DNA of 64,000 bases from Apophysomyces variabilis. Taxonomy: Eukaryota; Mucoromycota; Mucoromycetes; Mucorales; Mucoraceae. Positions 32,100 to 44,288 of the stretch are shown here, piece by piece. The DNA lies in NCBI GenBank assembly GCA_002749535.1, contig MZZL01000134.1, positions 248,001 to 312,000 of the forward strand, read 5' to 3'. Position 1 is the stretch's first letter. Each line of letters starts with the position of its first letter. The position numbers were made by a program, and so were the translations under genes. A model generated the notes under the pieces. The model was not told the DNA's origin. It worked only from the letters and a program-made list of their open reading frames with translations, and made no database searches.

Positions 32100-33830
32100 G
32101 GAGCTGCTTTGGCAGTTGCTCAGCGAATGTCGGATAGGGCAGAGGTTTTGCGAAGCTTCGTGATACGGGTAACATATCCTTTGGGACAGTCCATGATCAA
32201 GAGGCTTAAATATCTTCCTAAGATAAAGGAAATGCTGTCAATATGTGTCTTTCCCTAATTTCTGCCAATTGTGCACACATACCCATGAACATGAAGCCGC
32301 ATGTTCGCAGTTCGTTCACCTTTGTAGGAGCCATTGCCGCAAGCCTAATGAATCTATCCTTTAGCTCCTTTGGGCATTTCAGCCCACCATCAGGTAGACA
32401 TTCAGTGTCATGGATATCATCCACTTTTTTGGCCTCAGCAATGCCAAGCTCATACGTCCAGTTGTGAAACAGCAGATCGATTTTCGCACCGATATACTTC
32501 CGCTCCATGGCTGTGATGGAAGGAATGGTACCGTTTCGGTTCATTCGATCAGAGGTAGCTTTACTGGCAGACTCACCCCTATAAGCAAACGTCAATAAGA
32601 GAAATAAGAACGCTTGACCATCAGACGTACGAGGTAACGACGATTACACTGCTGTCAAAACATTTATCCACGTAAAGCCAGACTCGCTTCAGGAAATCTT
32701 GCTCCGTAAATTTTTTTTCTCTGCTTCTAAACAGGTCCAAGCCATCATCGACTAATTTTTTTCACCCAATGGTGATCAGGTTGATAAATCGGGTTGTATT
32801 GAAGGCTGGAGTTGTGCTTCTCAATCGCCTCGAACGAATGCTAACCTCTCTGGTATTAGTTTTGCCTCTTATACTACATAATATGACTACCTTGTCCATG
32901 TAGGTCTGGAAAAGCATAGCGAGATCCGCTGAAATTGGAGAGAGAGTCTGTTTCTTACACGCCTTAACCTCTCTCAACTCTTCTTCCGTCATATAAGACT
33001 TCCAAATCGGGTCGGAGGGGCCAAGAATTAGTGAGCATGCTGGCCTATCTTAGAATTAACGCTTAATAAATCATAGCTATAAATAGACTTACTGCTCGTA
33101 TTTGCAATCATTTGCAAGTTCTCGCATTGTATCTTCGACACAGTGACCTGTCGAAAGCTTCCAAAATCTGGTCGGATCCAGATCGTCGAACATCGCTCTG
33201 ATTGCTTCCTTGTCCGCCAAACTGAGGGATTTGTTTGTCAAAAACGACGCTGTACCAGTGGTTGTGGTTGTAGTTTTAGAGCTTGATGAAATGGAGGCAA
33301 TGGAATCTTTGAACAATAAGACATTAGGTACTTGACATTAAATTTAAGCTGTTTCTAATCTACCCGAGTCGTTTGGCGAGACATCCTTCTTGTCTACTTA
33401 TTGGTTAATTTGGGAATAATTGCGTTCGAGTGAGCTAACAATACAATACTTTACCTGTTCCCTTTACTGCCCGTTGCATCATAAACTTGTACGCCACGCT
33501 GGACCAGTCGGGCTGTTCGTCCGAATCCTGTGCAAAATATGTCAAGTATAGACACGGATCATCCCTAAGATTCAATGTACTGGATCAAAATTGAGCTGCT
33601 TGAGAGCATTGGAAAAGTGCACCCTCCAGACATTGGGTAGGTGCTCGCCAACTTTGGTATTAGACAGCACATAACTTTCTTCCTCTTCAAAACAGCCCTT
33701 AAGGGTGGGCACGGTGCTGTTTTTCTTTGCATCGCGCAATGTACAGATAGATCACTAAAAATAATTATGCAATTAGCGATCATCTTTTAAAGATGATGTT
33801 CGGTAACCTTCTGCGTGTTTTCCTGGCATG
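32100..33830 (-). pseudogene. decayed multi-exon member of a Mucorales-expanded hypothetical family
   Basis: Minus-strand pieces in order: GCFEEEESYVLSNTKVGEHL (exon near 33710), QPDWSSVAYKFMMQRAVKGT (near 33500), SLADKEAIRAMFDDLDPTRF and WKLSTGHCVEDTMRELA (33316-33089), then after an intron with acceptor AAGATAG, ACSLILGPSDPIWKSYM and SPISADLAMLFQTYMDK, then NPIYQPDHHWVKK, KKFTEQDFLKRVWLYVDKCF, GESASKATSDRMNR and IDLLFHNWTYELGIAEAKKV. The order and motifs (GKYVE-D, PISSDLA, RGESAS-AT, YE-G--EA) match a hypothetical family that I recall as very abundant in Mucorales, possibly nuclease-like. A frameshift in the A-run near 32758 and a broken junction near 33570 argue for a pseudogene, but many splice sites survive, so decay is recent. 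Function is unknown. Confidence 0.6.
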
Positions 33831-34142
33831 GTGATTGATGAAACTTTGGTTGTTTTCATTGGTCTCATGCAGCTCGGGGGGATCAGCATGCGGAGAGTGA
33901 ATACAAAAACATATTTGACATTTTGGCAGTCGCGTACTTGTGCAGAGAGATGGGCAATAGATTTTGCGTTATGGAACTTTTTAATTGTCCAATATCTCTG
34001 TCTTCACAATAATGTATGATAATAACCATCATTTTATAGACTAATGTCTTTTCATTGAGTATATTTGGCGCAGTGCTCACGGGCCTTTAAAGATTAAAGA
34101 AGTTTTCACGAATAGACTCCAAAGATTGAGAAGAAGGAAGTT
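33831..34142. other. short intergenic stretch
   Basis: AT-rich spacer between the decayed family gene and the first MULE relic. No gene, and no clear terminal repeat of the MULE could be identified. Confidence 0.4.
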
Positions 34143-35960
34143 TTGGACACCACTCAAGCCAAAGCTAAAGAGATTATATTTTCTGCCGGTACTGAACGTA
34201 ATAACGACAGAAGTGTGTATATCCAATGTGTCCAGGGTGACAACACAGAAACACGCATGGATTGTCTAGCGAGGATGGTCAGCGCGCGAGCACAACAAAT
34301 TAAACGGACTGTAGATGGTTATACGCGCTTCTGTGAAAGCAGGAACCAAAAAATGGACAATTGTTCACGTTTCTGCTTTAAGCGAGCACAATCTTCCACT
34401 TGATGCTGATCTTATGCTCTATCATCAGCACCGTAAGCTAGCAATGAAAACAACTGAGCGCATGATATCCATGACGAGTAATAGAAACAAGCCGGCAAAA
34501 ATACATGAAGAAATGAGGAATGATGCTGGACAACGTGTCGTGACAAGAAAAAATTTGTAAAATCTTGTACAATTGGCGCGCGAACAGCGAAAAAAACGAT
34601 TTCATCGATTTCATGGAATTGTTGCAAGCCAGAAAGTATAAAATTGCCGCAAAGGTAAATGATAACAAGCAGCTGGACAGACTTTTCTTCCGCCACGAGG
34701 CAGCAATCCAAAAAGCCATGCATTTTTTGAAGTTGTTGTGATCGACACAACATGTAGTACGAATGTTAACAAACTGCCCCTGGTCAATATTGTTAGTGCT
34801 AGTAATCTAGGAAATACTCAGCTGCGTAACTTCTTGATCGGATCTGCCTTTGTTGTCAATGAAAAGCGCGAAACGTATGAATGGTTTCTATCAACCATGC
34901 AATCCCTTATCTGGCCCCAGCGTTAGGTTGGATTATTTATTACTGACAACAACAAGGCTTTAATTGGAAATGAAGAAAGCAGCAGAAAAGGCAATTGCTG
35001 ATAGAATGAATACAAAAATCCTTGACTATTTTGATAAGTACGTATATATAAAATACAATTGCAAATATGTTATTAATTATATCTATAACTACATTAAAAG
35101 CACCTTAGAATACAAAGAAAGGTGGGCAGGACCCTATGCAGGAAACCATTATTCTCTGGTGTGCATACCACCCAACGAGTTGAGGTACTCATTGACGTAT
35201 AACGGACACAATGCAAACAACTGGAAGCTTGATGCAAACTGGCAATCCCATTGATGATGTAATTAGAAGAACAGTAAGTAGGTTTCTCTCGGAAATATTA
35301 GAAAGAAATATATAGGTTACTAACACTAGTATATATTCAATGGAAGTGGAAAAGCAAAACTTCATTAGTAATCTATGCAAATGAGCAATTATTGATGATA
35401 ATGGGCACACTGCTATGAAAGAACTTTATGACAAAGTGTCCTTTTTTGCCATTAACATGTTTCAAAAGGAGTTGAAGAGAGCTTGGGAGAACGCAGGAAA
35501 TGGTATAGTCGAAAAGAAGAACAGCTGTAACTGCAAAGCAAAGGTTAACTACAAGCTTCCTTGCCAGCATACGTTACCTCCTGCCGGAAATGGTACAACA
35601 GGAATTCACTTGATTCCCCAGCGTTAGTACCTTAATTACCCAGAAGGCAACTATTGAAGTTGGTAACGTCATTTACTGTAGTTGTTTTGCGCATCACAAT
35701 ATAATATAGATTATTTTCCTGCAAATACATCATCCATTGCTGGGAAAATCCTACAAAACATGTTAAATCTGTTGCAACGTGTACAAGACGCAGTTGGGAA
35801 TGCCGAAAACATTTTCAAGAAGACTATAGTAGAAACTATCAATAATGCGCTCGACTCCTTAAAAGAGGTATCCTTAGAAGACGTGAAACTTCCTCATATA
35901 ACGAAAAAGAAAGGACACCCAGAAACAACCAGTGGGAAAAAGGGTCGAGTCCAGTTTTGA
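34143..35960 (+). pseudogene. MULE-type transposase relic with FAR1-like N terminus and SWIM finger (copy A)
   Basis: Plus-strand pieces in several frames. The FAR1/WRKY-GCM1-like N-terminal zinc region is represented by RSVYIQCVQGDN and, after a frame shift near 34310, GTKKWTIVHVSALSEHNLPL. QARKYKIAAKVNDNKQLDRL and VVIDTTCSTNVNKLPLVNIV follow, the MULE catalytic core with the first Asp of the DDE triad. RRLDYLLLTTTRL-type decay is seen near 34940, where intact relatives have LFITDNNQAL. The far end holds a SWIM finger, CNCKAKVNYKLPCQHTLP (C-x-C-x9-C-x-H), near 35530, and a basic tail ending KKKGHPETTSGKKGRVQF at 35960. Multiple stops and shifts show that it is dead. Mutator-like elements normally have long terminal inverted repeats, which I could not find by eye. 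Confidence 0.75.
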
Positions 35961-37550
35961 AACTGAGGAGTAACAAATCCGCAAAGTTTCTCAAAAACAT
36001 AATACCAGCTTTGACAGCATGTATGAGAATAGCTCCATTGACAGCAATTTCTATATTCTTCTTGGAAAGCGAGATCGCGAAGACAAGTTGCTTGAGAGCA
36101 TTGAAAACAAAAGTTATAGAACGTAAACTAGGTGCCATGCACGCTAATTTAGTTTTAGGGCCAAACGTGCTCTCAATGAGACCGCTGACTTCCATAGCAA
36201 TACTGATATACCACGAAGCGGTTTTACAAGTGTAATTGACGTCAAAGCTGACGGATGATGTGTCTTCCGTATGCTCGCACATCTTTTTAAACACGTACAT
36301 CTGCCTTGACACCACACGATACACGATTGTTGTTCGGCATCCGGTAACTGGCATTGGGAGCCCCGCGGCATATTTGTTCACGGCAAACCGAACCTCTTTA
36401 CCACTGGTAAACTGGTTGCCTTTCCTAAAGAGTCTTGGGTTCAGTAATCTAGAAAAAATAACGATCGACTGCAGCATATGGGAAAAAAGTGCAATTCGCA
36501 GGATTTTCCCTTATGCTGCTATTCAATGCTGCCTATTCCATGTCGCTAGAGCATGGACAAGCCAGGTCGGCAAAAAGATCAACCTCGGCTGCCAGGCTGA
36601 GAACAAGCGACTATATAACAGCATCATGAAAACCCTCAAGGCTATGATGCGGTAAAAAAAATCGCAGTGAATTTACCTCGAAACTAGCAGGTTTTATTGA
36701 GGAATTCAGCCAATATACCGACTTCATGATATATTTCAAGCAGCAATGGCTAGATAACGACAATTTCTTAAAGTGCAGTGCGGCATACCAGCCTCAGGTT
36801 TTCACCAACATGGAAACCAACAACTACGTCGAGAGCTGGCATAACCCGTTAAAAATAACATACCTAGAAAGAAAGCGGAACCGCAGGATAGATCGCCTTA
36901 TCTTTATCTTAGTCAACGATATTGAACTAGATATTAGACATACTATCACCCGTATGCAACTAAACGTGAGCCGGATGGGACCTGAAGAACGAGAACGAAG
37001 AAGGCGTGAAATAGCAGCTAAAGAGATACCATATAGTGTCGTCGAAGACATGGTCGAGCAATCAGCCGACCATATGTTCACTGTGATGTCCTTCACGCAG
37101 GAAGACATGACGTACGATGTAACTGTAAGCAATAACGCTATGGCTTCTTGCAGTTGTTGTGATTTCCAATGGCGTCAGTCTGCTTGTAAGCATATGCATT
37201 TACTACATCGTGTAAAACCTGACCTAGAGATAATTGCTAAGTACACTCATAGCTGAACATAAACGATAGCTTACATACAGTAAATAGTTCCTCCACAGTT
37301 GGAGATAGCAAACCCAACATCTGTGCGCACGCCCATTGAATCGCTTCAAGGAAATGTTGTTACAAGTGATGAAGTTCTTCTCAAGCTTCAGATTGTTGGA
37401 GAGCAAGCACGTTCACTTATTCCTTCACTAACTGCAGAACAAAAAAAGTGTAATACTACAGCACCTTCAAGCGATTCAAAATGTTTAAATATAGAGTCAA
37501 CATCGGCAAACGCAAACCTCACATCAACACTTTATTGTTTACAATTTTAA
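35961..37550 (+). pseudogene. second MULE/SWIM-type transposase relic (copy B)
   Basis: Begins right after copy A. RYTIVVRHPVTGIGSPAAYL (about 36320), LEKITIDCSIWEKSAIRRIF with the IDCS aspartate, and YAAIQCCLFHVARAWTSQ form the MULE core with the conserved FH. After stops near 36655, a long intact frame to 37256 holds METNNYVESWHNPLKITYLE, the region equivalent to transposase C-terminal NN-ESWH, and a SWIM finger, CSCCDFQWRQSACKHMHLL (C-x-C-x9-C-x-H). A short serine/threonine-rich tail follows in another frame to 37550. Sequence differs from copy A throughout, so these are two families side by side, not a tandem duplication. It is inactive because of stop codons between the core and C-terminal part. 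Confidence 0.7.
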
Positions 37551-38277
37551 CATAATCTTTATGTGGTTAAGTAGGCAAAAGTGCATAAACGGACACTTTC
37601 CCTAGCGGTTTAAGAATTGTACACCTAGAGCAGCGTTCGCTGCCAAGGCTAAACTGGACTTAGGTCCCTCATTCTGTCTGCGAGGTAGGTGCAGCTTAAA
37701 TGAGTAGTCAAAGACACACTTTTACCGACTTTTAGTATAGTGGGCGACGAATGCATACCTGGGGAAGCGTTCGCTTTACTGGTGATCCTGGATTCAGGTC
37801 CCTCTTCGTTGTCTGCGTTGCTACTTCGGAAATGCTATTACAAAACGATGACCTTAGCTGTCTAGAGAAATCTGCAAGACAAAGGGACGGCACGTCTGAT
37901 AGTTATGGCATGGATATTTTTCTATATATCACATTTGTGTTTGAACCAATTCCTGGTAACATATTCAAGTTCTATCTGCTCCCACCTGTTTTATCAATCT
38001 TTTGTATTTCAATGTGCTGATGCATTTTGAACTTCAATAGTCCTATGTAGCCCGCATTCTGATTTTCTCATGAATAAAACTTGCTAAGACAAACAGTGAT
38101 TTTTGAAAGAAAATGTCGCTTGCTGAGAAGAAATCTGTCACACCTAATCAACCTGCCATCTACCATTACATGTTTCCTATGTAAAAGTAATAAAACGAAT
38201 GAGCTGTTTTAATGCTTGTTTTTTGGTTTGTGATTAAGTCAGATAATGTCATACGTTTTCTCTGCTGCGGCACTTAT
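37551..38277. other. intergenic
   Basis: AT-rich DNA with no supported gene. The two similar phrases CTAGAGCAGCGTTCGCT (near 37627) and GGGGAAGCGTTCGCTT (near 37762), each followed by a similar AGGTCCCT(C/G) phrase, suggest a short internal direct repeat about 135 nt apart. Confidence 0.35.
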
Positions 38278-38500
38278 TTAAGCGTTACGTGAATGAGAAA
38301 TCAAACCGCAGAAGTCACTCAACATTAAGCTCTTACAAGCAGCACTGATTCTGGCTGATAAAGTCTCTTTCTCCAGAAATATATAACGCTTAAGGTTACT
38401 TTTAGCCAAAGACCAGAATTGCTCAATTGGGTTGAGTTCAGGAGAATATTAAGGAAAATAAGCATAGCGATAATCTTAGGACATAATATACTTGACTTCA
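38278..38500 (-). pseudogene. C-terminal fragment of a DDE_3-type transposase
   Basis: The minus-strand frame ends at 38278 and reads YSPELNPIEQFWSLAKSNLK followed by LEKETLSARISAACKSLMLS and GLISHSRNA. The first block holds the catalytic Glu; the rest is the standard helical tail of Tc1/IS630-like fungal transposases. A stop replaces a conserved residue just before YSPEL. Upstream sequence on this strand does not match the rest of the transposase, so it is a truncated remnant. Confidence 0.7.
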
Positions 38501-38639
38501 CTTTTAATTTATCATCGTCCATATCCAAGGATGTTGACAACTTACGATTCGCAGCAATAGCAGTTACCAAAATGAATGAACATCTTAAATTCATTACAGC
38601 ATAAAAGAGGGATTTCGCAAACGAAGATATCGTACTGCA

Positions 38640-40770
38640 TAGTGTCGATCAGCTCAAACATCTGCAAAAGATATTGGCGCAAAAGCGAAGGATTGGTCCA
38701 CAGAAGCATTACTTCTGCCAGCCTTAGTCGAATATCGCGAGGATAAAATAGAAAACGACAAAAAGATGGCATTTTGTCCTCCAATCTCTTCAGAAAGTTA
38801 CAAAAAGCAAAATTCGAAGCATTAATCATCCGTCAATCATCCTCAAACAACAACCGAGATTATAACAGATATCAAGGACCGTCAAGAGATAGTAAGTATC
38901 GACAGCAGAAGTTCTGAGGATGGCTTTTTTGGCCGACAACGCCGGAGAGACGAACTAGAGACATTGACTTCTCCATCCCACAACCGATCCCAACTGCAAC
39001 TAGCAATAATGTCTTATGCACCTATGAAACTAACCCTGCTATAAAAACTCCACGACCAGAACCACAGTAGATCGGAAAACTCACTATTTGCTACCATCAG
39101 ATAGCATCACACCTGGTAGATGCTTGGTGCTTTTTTCTGGAATACTGGATGGAATTTATTGGACATTAATGGCCAATTTCAGTTATCATATGGCTACCGG
39201 ATACAATGGAATTCTCTACCAGTTCCTTGGGAAATTCGTCAATTCGTATTTGCCTTCAGACGAGTTTCAAGCGGTCAACGAAACGGTGAACAGATTTCTA
39301 ACAGCTAGGATCATCGAGCGGTCGCCATCCAAAACCAAGATTATTTATCCAACTTCTTCACAATACAGAAAACAGCAAAAAAAAAGACCTATATTAGATT
39401 GTCAAAAGCTCAACCAATTTTCCCAGTGTAACCACTTCAAAATGGAAGGTGTACCAGCGCTAGGTTATAAAATCGACGAAAACCATTACCTGACAAAAAA
39501 CAACCTAAAAGACGCTTATGTAGTAGTCCCAGTGCACGAGCAGTCAAAGAAGCTCCTGAAGTTTAGACAACGGACCGGTATCCCAGCACAAGTTTCTAGC
39601 CTTCGGGTTCAACGTGGCATCAAGAGTCTTTTCAAAGCTAATGCGCTACGCGTCAGAACCTCTAACAAGAGAAGGTAAAGGTATACGATTAATGTACTTA
39701 TGTCGATGATATCTGCGTGCTCGGAAAAATAGGAGAAGAAACAAAACATGCCACGGCAATAGCCATCAATCATTTTCACAAACTGGGATTCCTCATCAAT
39801 TGCGAAAAGAGTGCAATCTCCTTAAAGGAGATTCAAAATACATACTTCAATTCAACGTCAAAGAAGATGCAGATGTCAGTTTCTGAGGTAAACTAGAACA
39901 AACTGTTCTCGAGAATCAAGCAATTGAAGAAGAATACCAACGACGTGAAATATCGATGAATAGCGAGCTTAATTGGGAAATTATCTTGATGCTACCGGCC
40001 ATCGGGCCCTCCTACATGCTCAGTATCTTCAGCGAGGAGTAGCGAAGAATCGATCTCGATACTTTACACAACTAGGAAGCCAAATCTCCACTCTGTCGGA
40101 AGGCTATGGAAGATCTTACGTGGTAGGAATCTTAGGCGAAACAGACAAAAGGGTTGTTATCTAGAAGATAAAGACCGAGCCGAAAATTTCACTATTGGAG
40201 ATCTACGTGGATGCGTCCGATACGGACTGGGGAGTATCATCATCTCGGATCTCAATGTCAGGGCAATGGTCCACCCAAGAAGAACACATTCCGATCAATG
40301 TCAAAAATTGCAAACCACCTTATTTGCATTGCAACTCCATATAAGAAACTGTGGGGAGAAGCATTTCCATATTTACACCGACAATAGGGCTGAATTGGAG
40401 TACGCATCCCAAGCGGGCAGCACAACATCAGAGACTCTACAAGATCTTGCTCTGCAGATTCAAGATATCCTCAGCAAACATAGACTACAAATCCAATTGC
40501 ACCATATTCCTGAGGTACAGAATATTCAGCCCGATCATTTGAGTCGATTGGAATCGACACCACTCTACGAAGCACAGTTACAAGAAATAAGGGTTCAAGA
40601 AAACCGAGCAAATTTGGGCGTAACGCACCATAGATGTTTTCGCGATACGCGCCAACTGCCAAAGGTTACGGTTCTGGAGTCTCGGACCAGATCCAGAAGC
40701 CAAATTCACAGATGCGTTTCTTCAAAAATGACCGAAGCGAGGAATATCTATTTCCTCCTTGAGAGCTAAT
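38640..40770 (+). mobile_element. relic of a DIRS-like (tyrosine-recombinase order) retrotransposon: RT and RNase H
   Basis: Plus strand, broken. The upstream part (38640-39080) reads like a decayed gag/leader. From 39088, SDEFQAVNETVNRFLTARII, KKRPILDCQKLNQFSQ and CNHFKMEGVPAL appear; HFKME is diagnostic of DIRS-type reverse transcriptases, where Ty3 elements differ. LKDAYVVVPVHEQS is RT motif A with its Asp. YVDD (39699-39710, other frame) is the polymerase active site. RNase H follows: IYVDASDTDWGV near 40203, then FHIYTDNRAELEYA near 40370, LQDLALQIQDIL and IPEVQNIQPDHLSRLES, and the post-RNase H segment FWSLGPDPEAKFTDAFLQ near 40680. Frames alternate and stops abound, so the copy is dead. 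I did not find the tyrosine recombinase or split/inverted terminal repeats. Confidence 0.8.
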
Positions 40771-41740
40771 TCTGGGAGTTTTAAATTGATCCGCGGAAAC
40801 CTTTTTGGTCTTTCTTAATCCAGTTGTGCGCGGTACGTTGTGGTATCTCAACCTGTACAGCTACTTTACCAGCTGTAAGCTTTTTCCATAGACAAGAAAA
40901 AGAAACTGCTCCTTTCCATATCATTGTACTGCGCATACGTCTTTTTCTTCATCCCACAATTCAACTTTTGGACGATTTTATTATCGTATCTTCTACGATT
41001 TTTGTTCGTTCCGTTGCCTTTATTATTATAGTAACAATTGTAGTCTGTGACAGGATCTATTGGGTACTTGCCTTGTTTTATGCGCAGAAATTTCTCGTCC
41101 CTCTTAATACATAAATGCCCATCTTGCTGTCTTCTTTTTTCTTTTTTTTTTTCTTTTTGCAAAAAAAGCAGTATCAAGGAAAAAAAGAGGAGAATACTTT
41201 TAAATTTCTGTGCCACTTTGATTTTGGAAAGCCTGCCAATCGTTACTTCCCATTTCGTGGCAACATTTTTGGCGCCACTATGCCAAAAGTTTTCGAAAAA
41301 ATTGTATCTGTAATGAGTTACATGACCAAAATAAACTTAGAAACCCGTCTATAATGTTTACGTGTACCTGAATCATATGAAGAAGAAAAACGACATTCCC
41401 TGATTTATATTGTAAAACATCCCAATCACAGCACTTTTCCCTACTTAAAAAGTTCGAATGAGGAAACGCGAAGATGCTTTTATTCATGAACGATTGCTGG
41501 TACAGCATGGATGACTCAAGGGTCGGGACATGGCATGTCCAAACCTTAAAACCCACGTTGCTGGGCGCTGATTTAAAAAGTCCCTTTTTGGTGGCACAAA
41601 CAAAATGAGCGTTGAATTGGTACAGACTCATCTTTTTCCATTTTCTTTTTCTCTCTCCCTTTGAATTTATCTTCATACAAAAGGCTTTTTTTCTCTATCT
41701 TATCCTTACTTTTTCCATTCCTTTTAATACATTACTTTAC
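40771..41740. other. intergenic and promoter of the coiled-coil gene
   Basis: No gene seen. It contains strong T-runs (41140-41160) and A-runs, and a CT/T-rich leader just before the ATG at 41741. Confidence 0.45.
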
Positions 41741-43553
41741 ATGGTCATGAGTACTCATGAACAGCGCCATTCCGGACGAAAAGTCAACAATTATTGCCCC
41801 GTCCTGCTCCCTGAAAATTCACACAAACGATTGCCAAGCCCAATGCAGAAACCAAAGAAGACATCCATTAAAAAGGTAACTTATACTTGGTACCTTGTCT
41901 ACTTGTTTATCGATAATCCTTATCGTTTATTTCTATGCCGACAGGATATTCGCCACCTGACGACGAGTCAATCTCAAGAGATATTCTCACCCGATATATC
42001 ATCCACTAGCACTTTACCTTCCGTCAAACTACCACCTACCACGACGAAACCCGATCAAGTGGATAAAATTTCGCAACAACCTATAGTAGAAGAGGAGGAT
42101 TCGGATGAATCGGAACCCAAGGAGGTTCATCCAAGGTAATAAATTAAGTTAATATAAGAAAACCAGTTCAAGAACGAAACTCAGCGTTGACATGACAATG
42201 AATTAGTGAGAATCCGCCCGCAACGCTAGCAGCAAAGTCAGTAAATAACGTCCAGCTATTGCCCAAGGATTATTTCGCATCTTCCTTGGATAATTCATCT
42301 GAAACAGGTAAAAGCGGGAAGTGACTGTAAGGGAGAAAGAGAAAGGATCCTAAACAATATGCATCTTTGTGTCGGTATCACAGATCATGCACCTAGTATT
42401 AACGTGCGTATTGCTGGTAGCGACTTGATACAGGATGTATTTCTCTCACCGGTTATCGAGCAGCCTTCTCCTGCTCTTCCTTTCCCAGAAGGAACGAAAA
42501 CAGGAATGCAGGTAGAAAATCGATCATCACCAGCACCACCCAGTTTCGCACTTCGACCCCCGCCTCATCTGTCAAGAACCAAGAGACAATCTGCGCGGAT
42601 CCCCTTCCGAACAGAAAACAGTGCAACTCCACCGAAAGAACGAGACAATAACAGTAGCGCCGTGAGTCCGCGGTTCATGGCACTTCGAAAATTAAGCGAG
42701 GCTGGCATGGTAAGTTAAAGATCTGCACTTTGTATAATCAAAAGGATGGGTTTGATAACTTTAGGATGAACGTCTTCCACGTCTATTTCCTTTTTTGCAG
42801 CTACCACCTTTGCTACTTGATCATCATGATAACGGATCTAATTCTGTCAGTCAATTCCAGACCCAGTTACTGCAACGTATAGACGAGATTGTCCAGGTCA
42901 ATTTACGCGAGATTCTGGGCATGACTGCGCAGCGTACCGAAAGATCATTTCCCTCCGGTTCGAGGCAACAGGATGAGGAGGTGGAAATCTTGAGAAGGCG
43001 GCAGATTGACTTGGAGAACCAAGTTAGCAGCCTGAAGCTTCAGAAGATCGGATTAGAGCGCCAATTAATGGAAATGGAAGTCCTCAGGACACGTAATACT
43101 GAATTGGAAGCACAGGTCGAACGTCTTCAGCAAGAATCGCAGAAGAAGCATAAGAAAAAGGAATGGGCGGAAGCAGTGGAGTCTGACAATGATGAAGAAA
43201 TTCGAGCGGACCTGGAACGGACGCGTATGCAAGCCAAATGCCAAGCTTTGGAACAGCAGCACGCTGATCTCGTCCATGCCACCCAACAATGGGAAAGCGA
43301 ATTGACATCCTTGCGAGAGGAAAACGTGAGATTGCGTCAGATGGAGACTGCAAACCAGTTACAGATTGAGCAGATGCAACGGGCATTGAGTAAGAAACCG
43401 TGTTCATCCTCGTCATTGACGAGACGGCGCCGAAATAACAAGCAGGAAGAGTTTTTGACGACCGATGATGGCCATCTCACCTTTACCACTGAGATCAACG
43501 GGCGCCTTTCGCAGTACACCATCAAACTTCCTCGTAAATCCACGTCCACCTGA
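41741..43553 (+). CDS. coiled-coil protein of unknown function
   Basis: Five exons: 41741-41875, 41945-42135, 42207-42307, 42384-42709 and 42801-43553 (1506 nt, 501 aa), all with GT-AG introns. The first intron is 69 nt and has no in-frame stop, so its retention would add 23 residues. The N-terminal half is disordered and rich in Pro, Ser and Lys (KRLPSPMQKPKKTSIKK, EEEDSDESEPKE). The C-terminal exon is a long helical coiled coil, from about residue 275 (QTQLLQRIDEIVQVNLREIL) through LRRRQIDLENQVSSLKLQKI and LEQQHADLVHATQQWESELT to about residue 440. It ends in a short basic, globular-looking tail (HLTFTTEINGRLSQYTIKLP). Such architecture occurs in spindle-pole, septation and cytoskeletal scaffold proteins, but I recognise no specific family. 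Confidence 0.8.
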
Positions 43554-44288
43554 AGACAACCCATAGAATAGTGAATAGAATCATCAAGCGACCAAACAGA
43601 CAAATCACTTTTATTTTATACCCTTAGAAAGTTTTTGTTAATAATTTTATTCCCGTATGAATCATGTCTATAAACCAGAATATGAATCAAAGCACAGAAA
43701 GATATGCCATTTCTATCCTTATGTTTTTGCAAAAAGCACTTACTTTTCGGGCAGTTACATGCATACGTTTCAGCAGTCAGTTTCAATCTCAAGAAGTAGG
43801 GCAGGTAAAAGAAAACCGAATGCATGGAAGGTAAAAAGAGTGTCTAGTAGTGTAGATGCCATATATGGAATCCAAACTGGCTATGAACTACGGAATAACT
43901 TTGATTGTTAAAGCATTTGCTTGCTATTTTTCTCGTTGTCTTTGGATAAACAAAACATATATGCAGCAAACAAAAAATCGCAGCATTTCAGAACGGACTG
44001 ACTCTGATCAAACTTAGAAATCGGTGATGTTCTTTTGTTATCTGACAAGATTGTTATACAGTCCATGAGAAGATGCATATTCCCTTTTCATCATTCGGTT
44101 TATTATGTGCATTCACAGTTATTCTCCTTCTCTTTTTCCTCTGTATGTTTGTTTGGTTTCTAAAGTGACGTACAGTCAGCATCATTATGACTTCATTTTA
44201 ATCTTATGCATAAAATAAAGTTATTAAGTTACGTCGCCAAATTTCCCGCTTTTATGTTCTCCTCTTTATCATCTTTCATTGTTTATCG
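43554..44288. other. intergenic
   Basis: Spacer between two plus-strand genes. No ORF with recognisable content. The 60 bp before 44289 are T-rich, as in the other promoters of this window. Confidence 0.5.

Noticed and set aside
35839..36477. A 212-codon open frame on the minus strand
   Set aside because: It is antisense to copy B of the MULE relics, whose plus-strand motifs (IDCS, FH, SWIM) are recognisable. The minus reading has no motif.
43065..43416. Minus-strand frames of 74-110 codons opposite the coiled-coil exon
   Set aside because: They are shadows of a strongly biased coiled-coil coding sequence.
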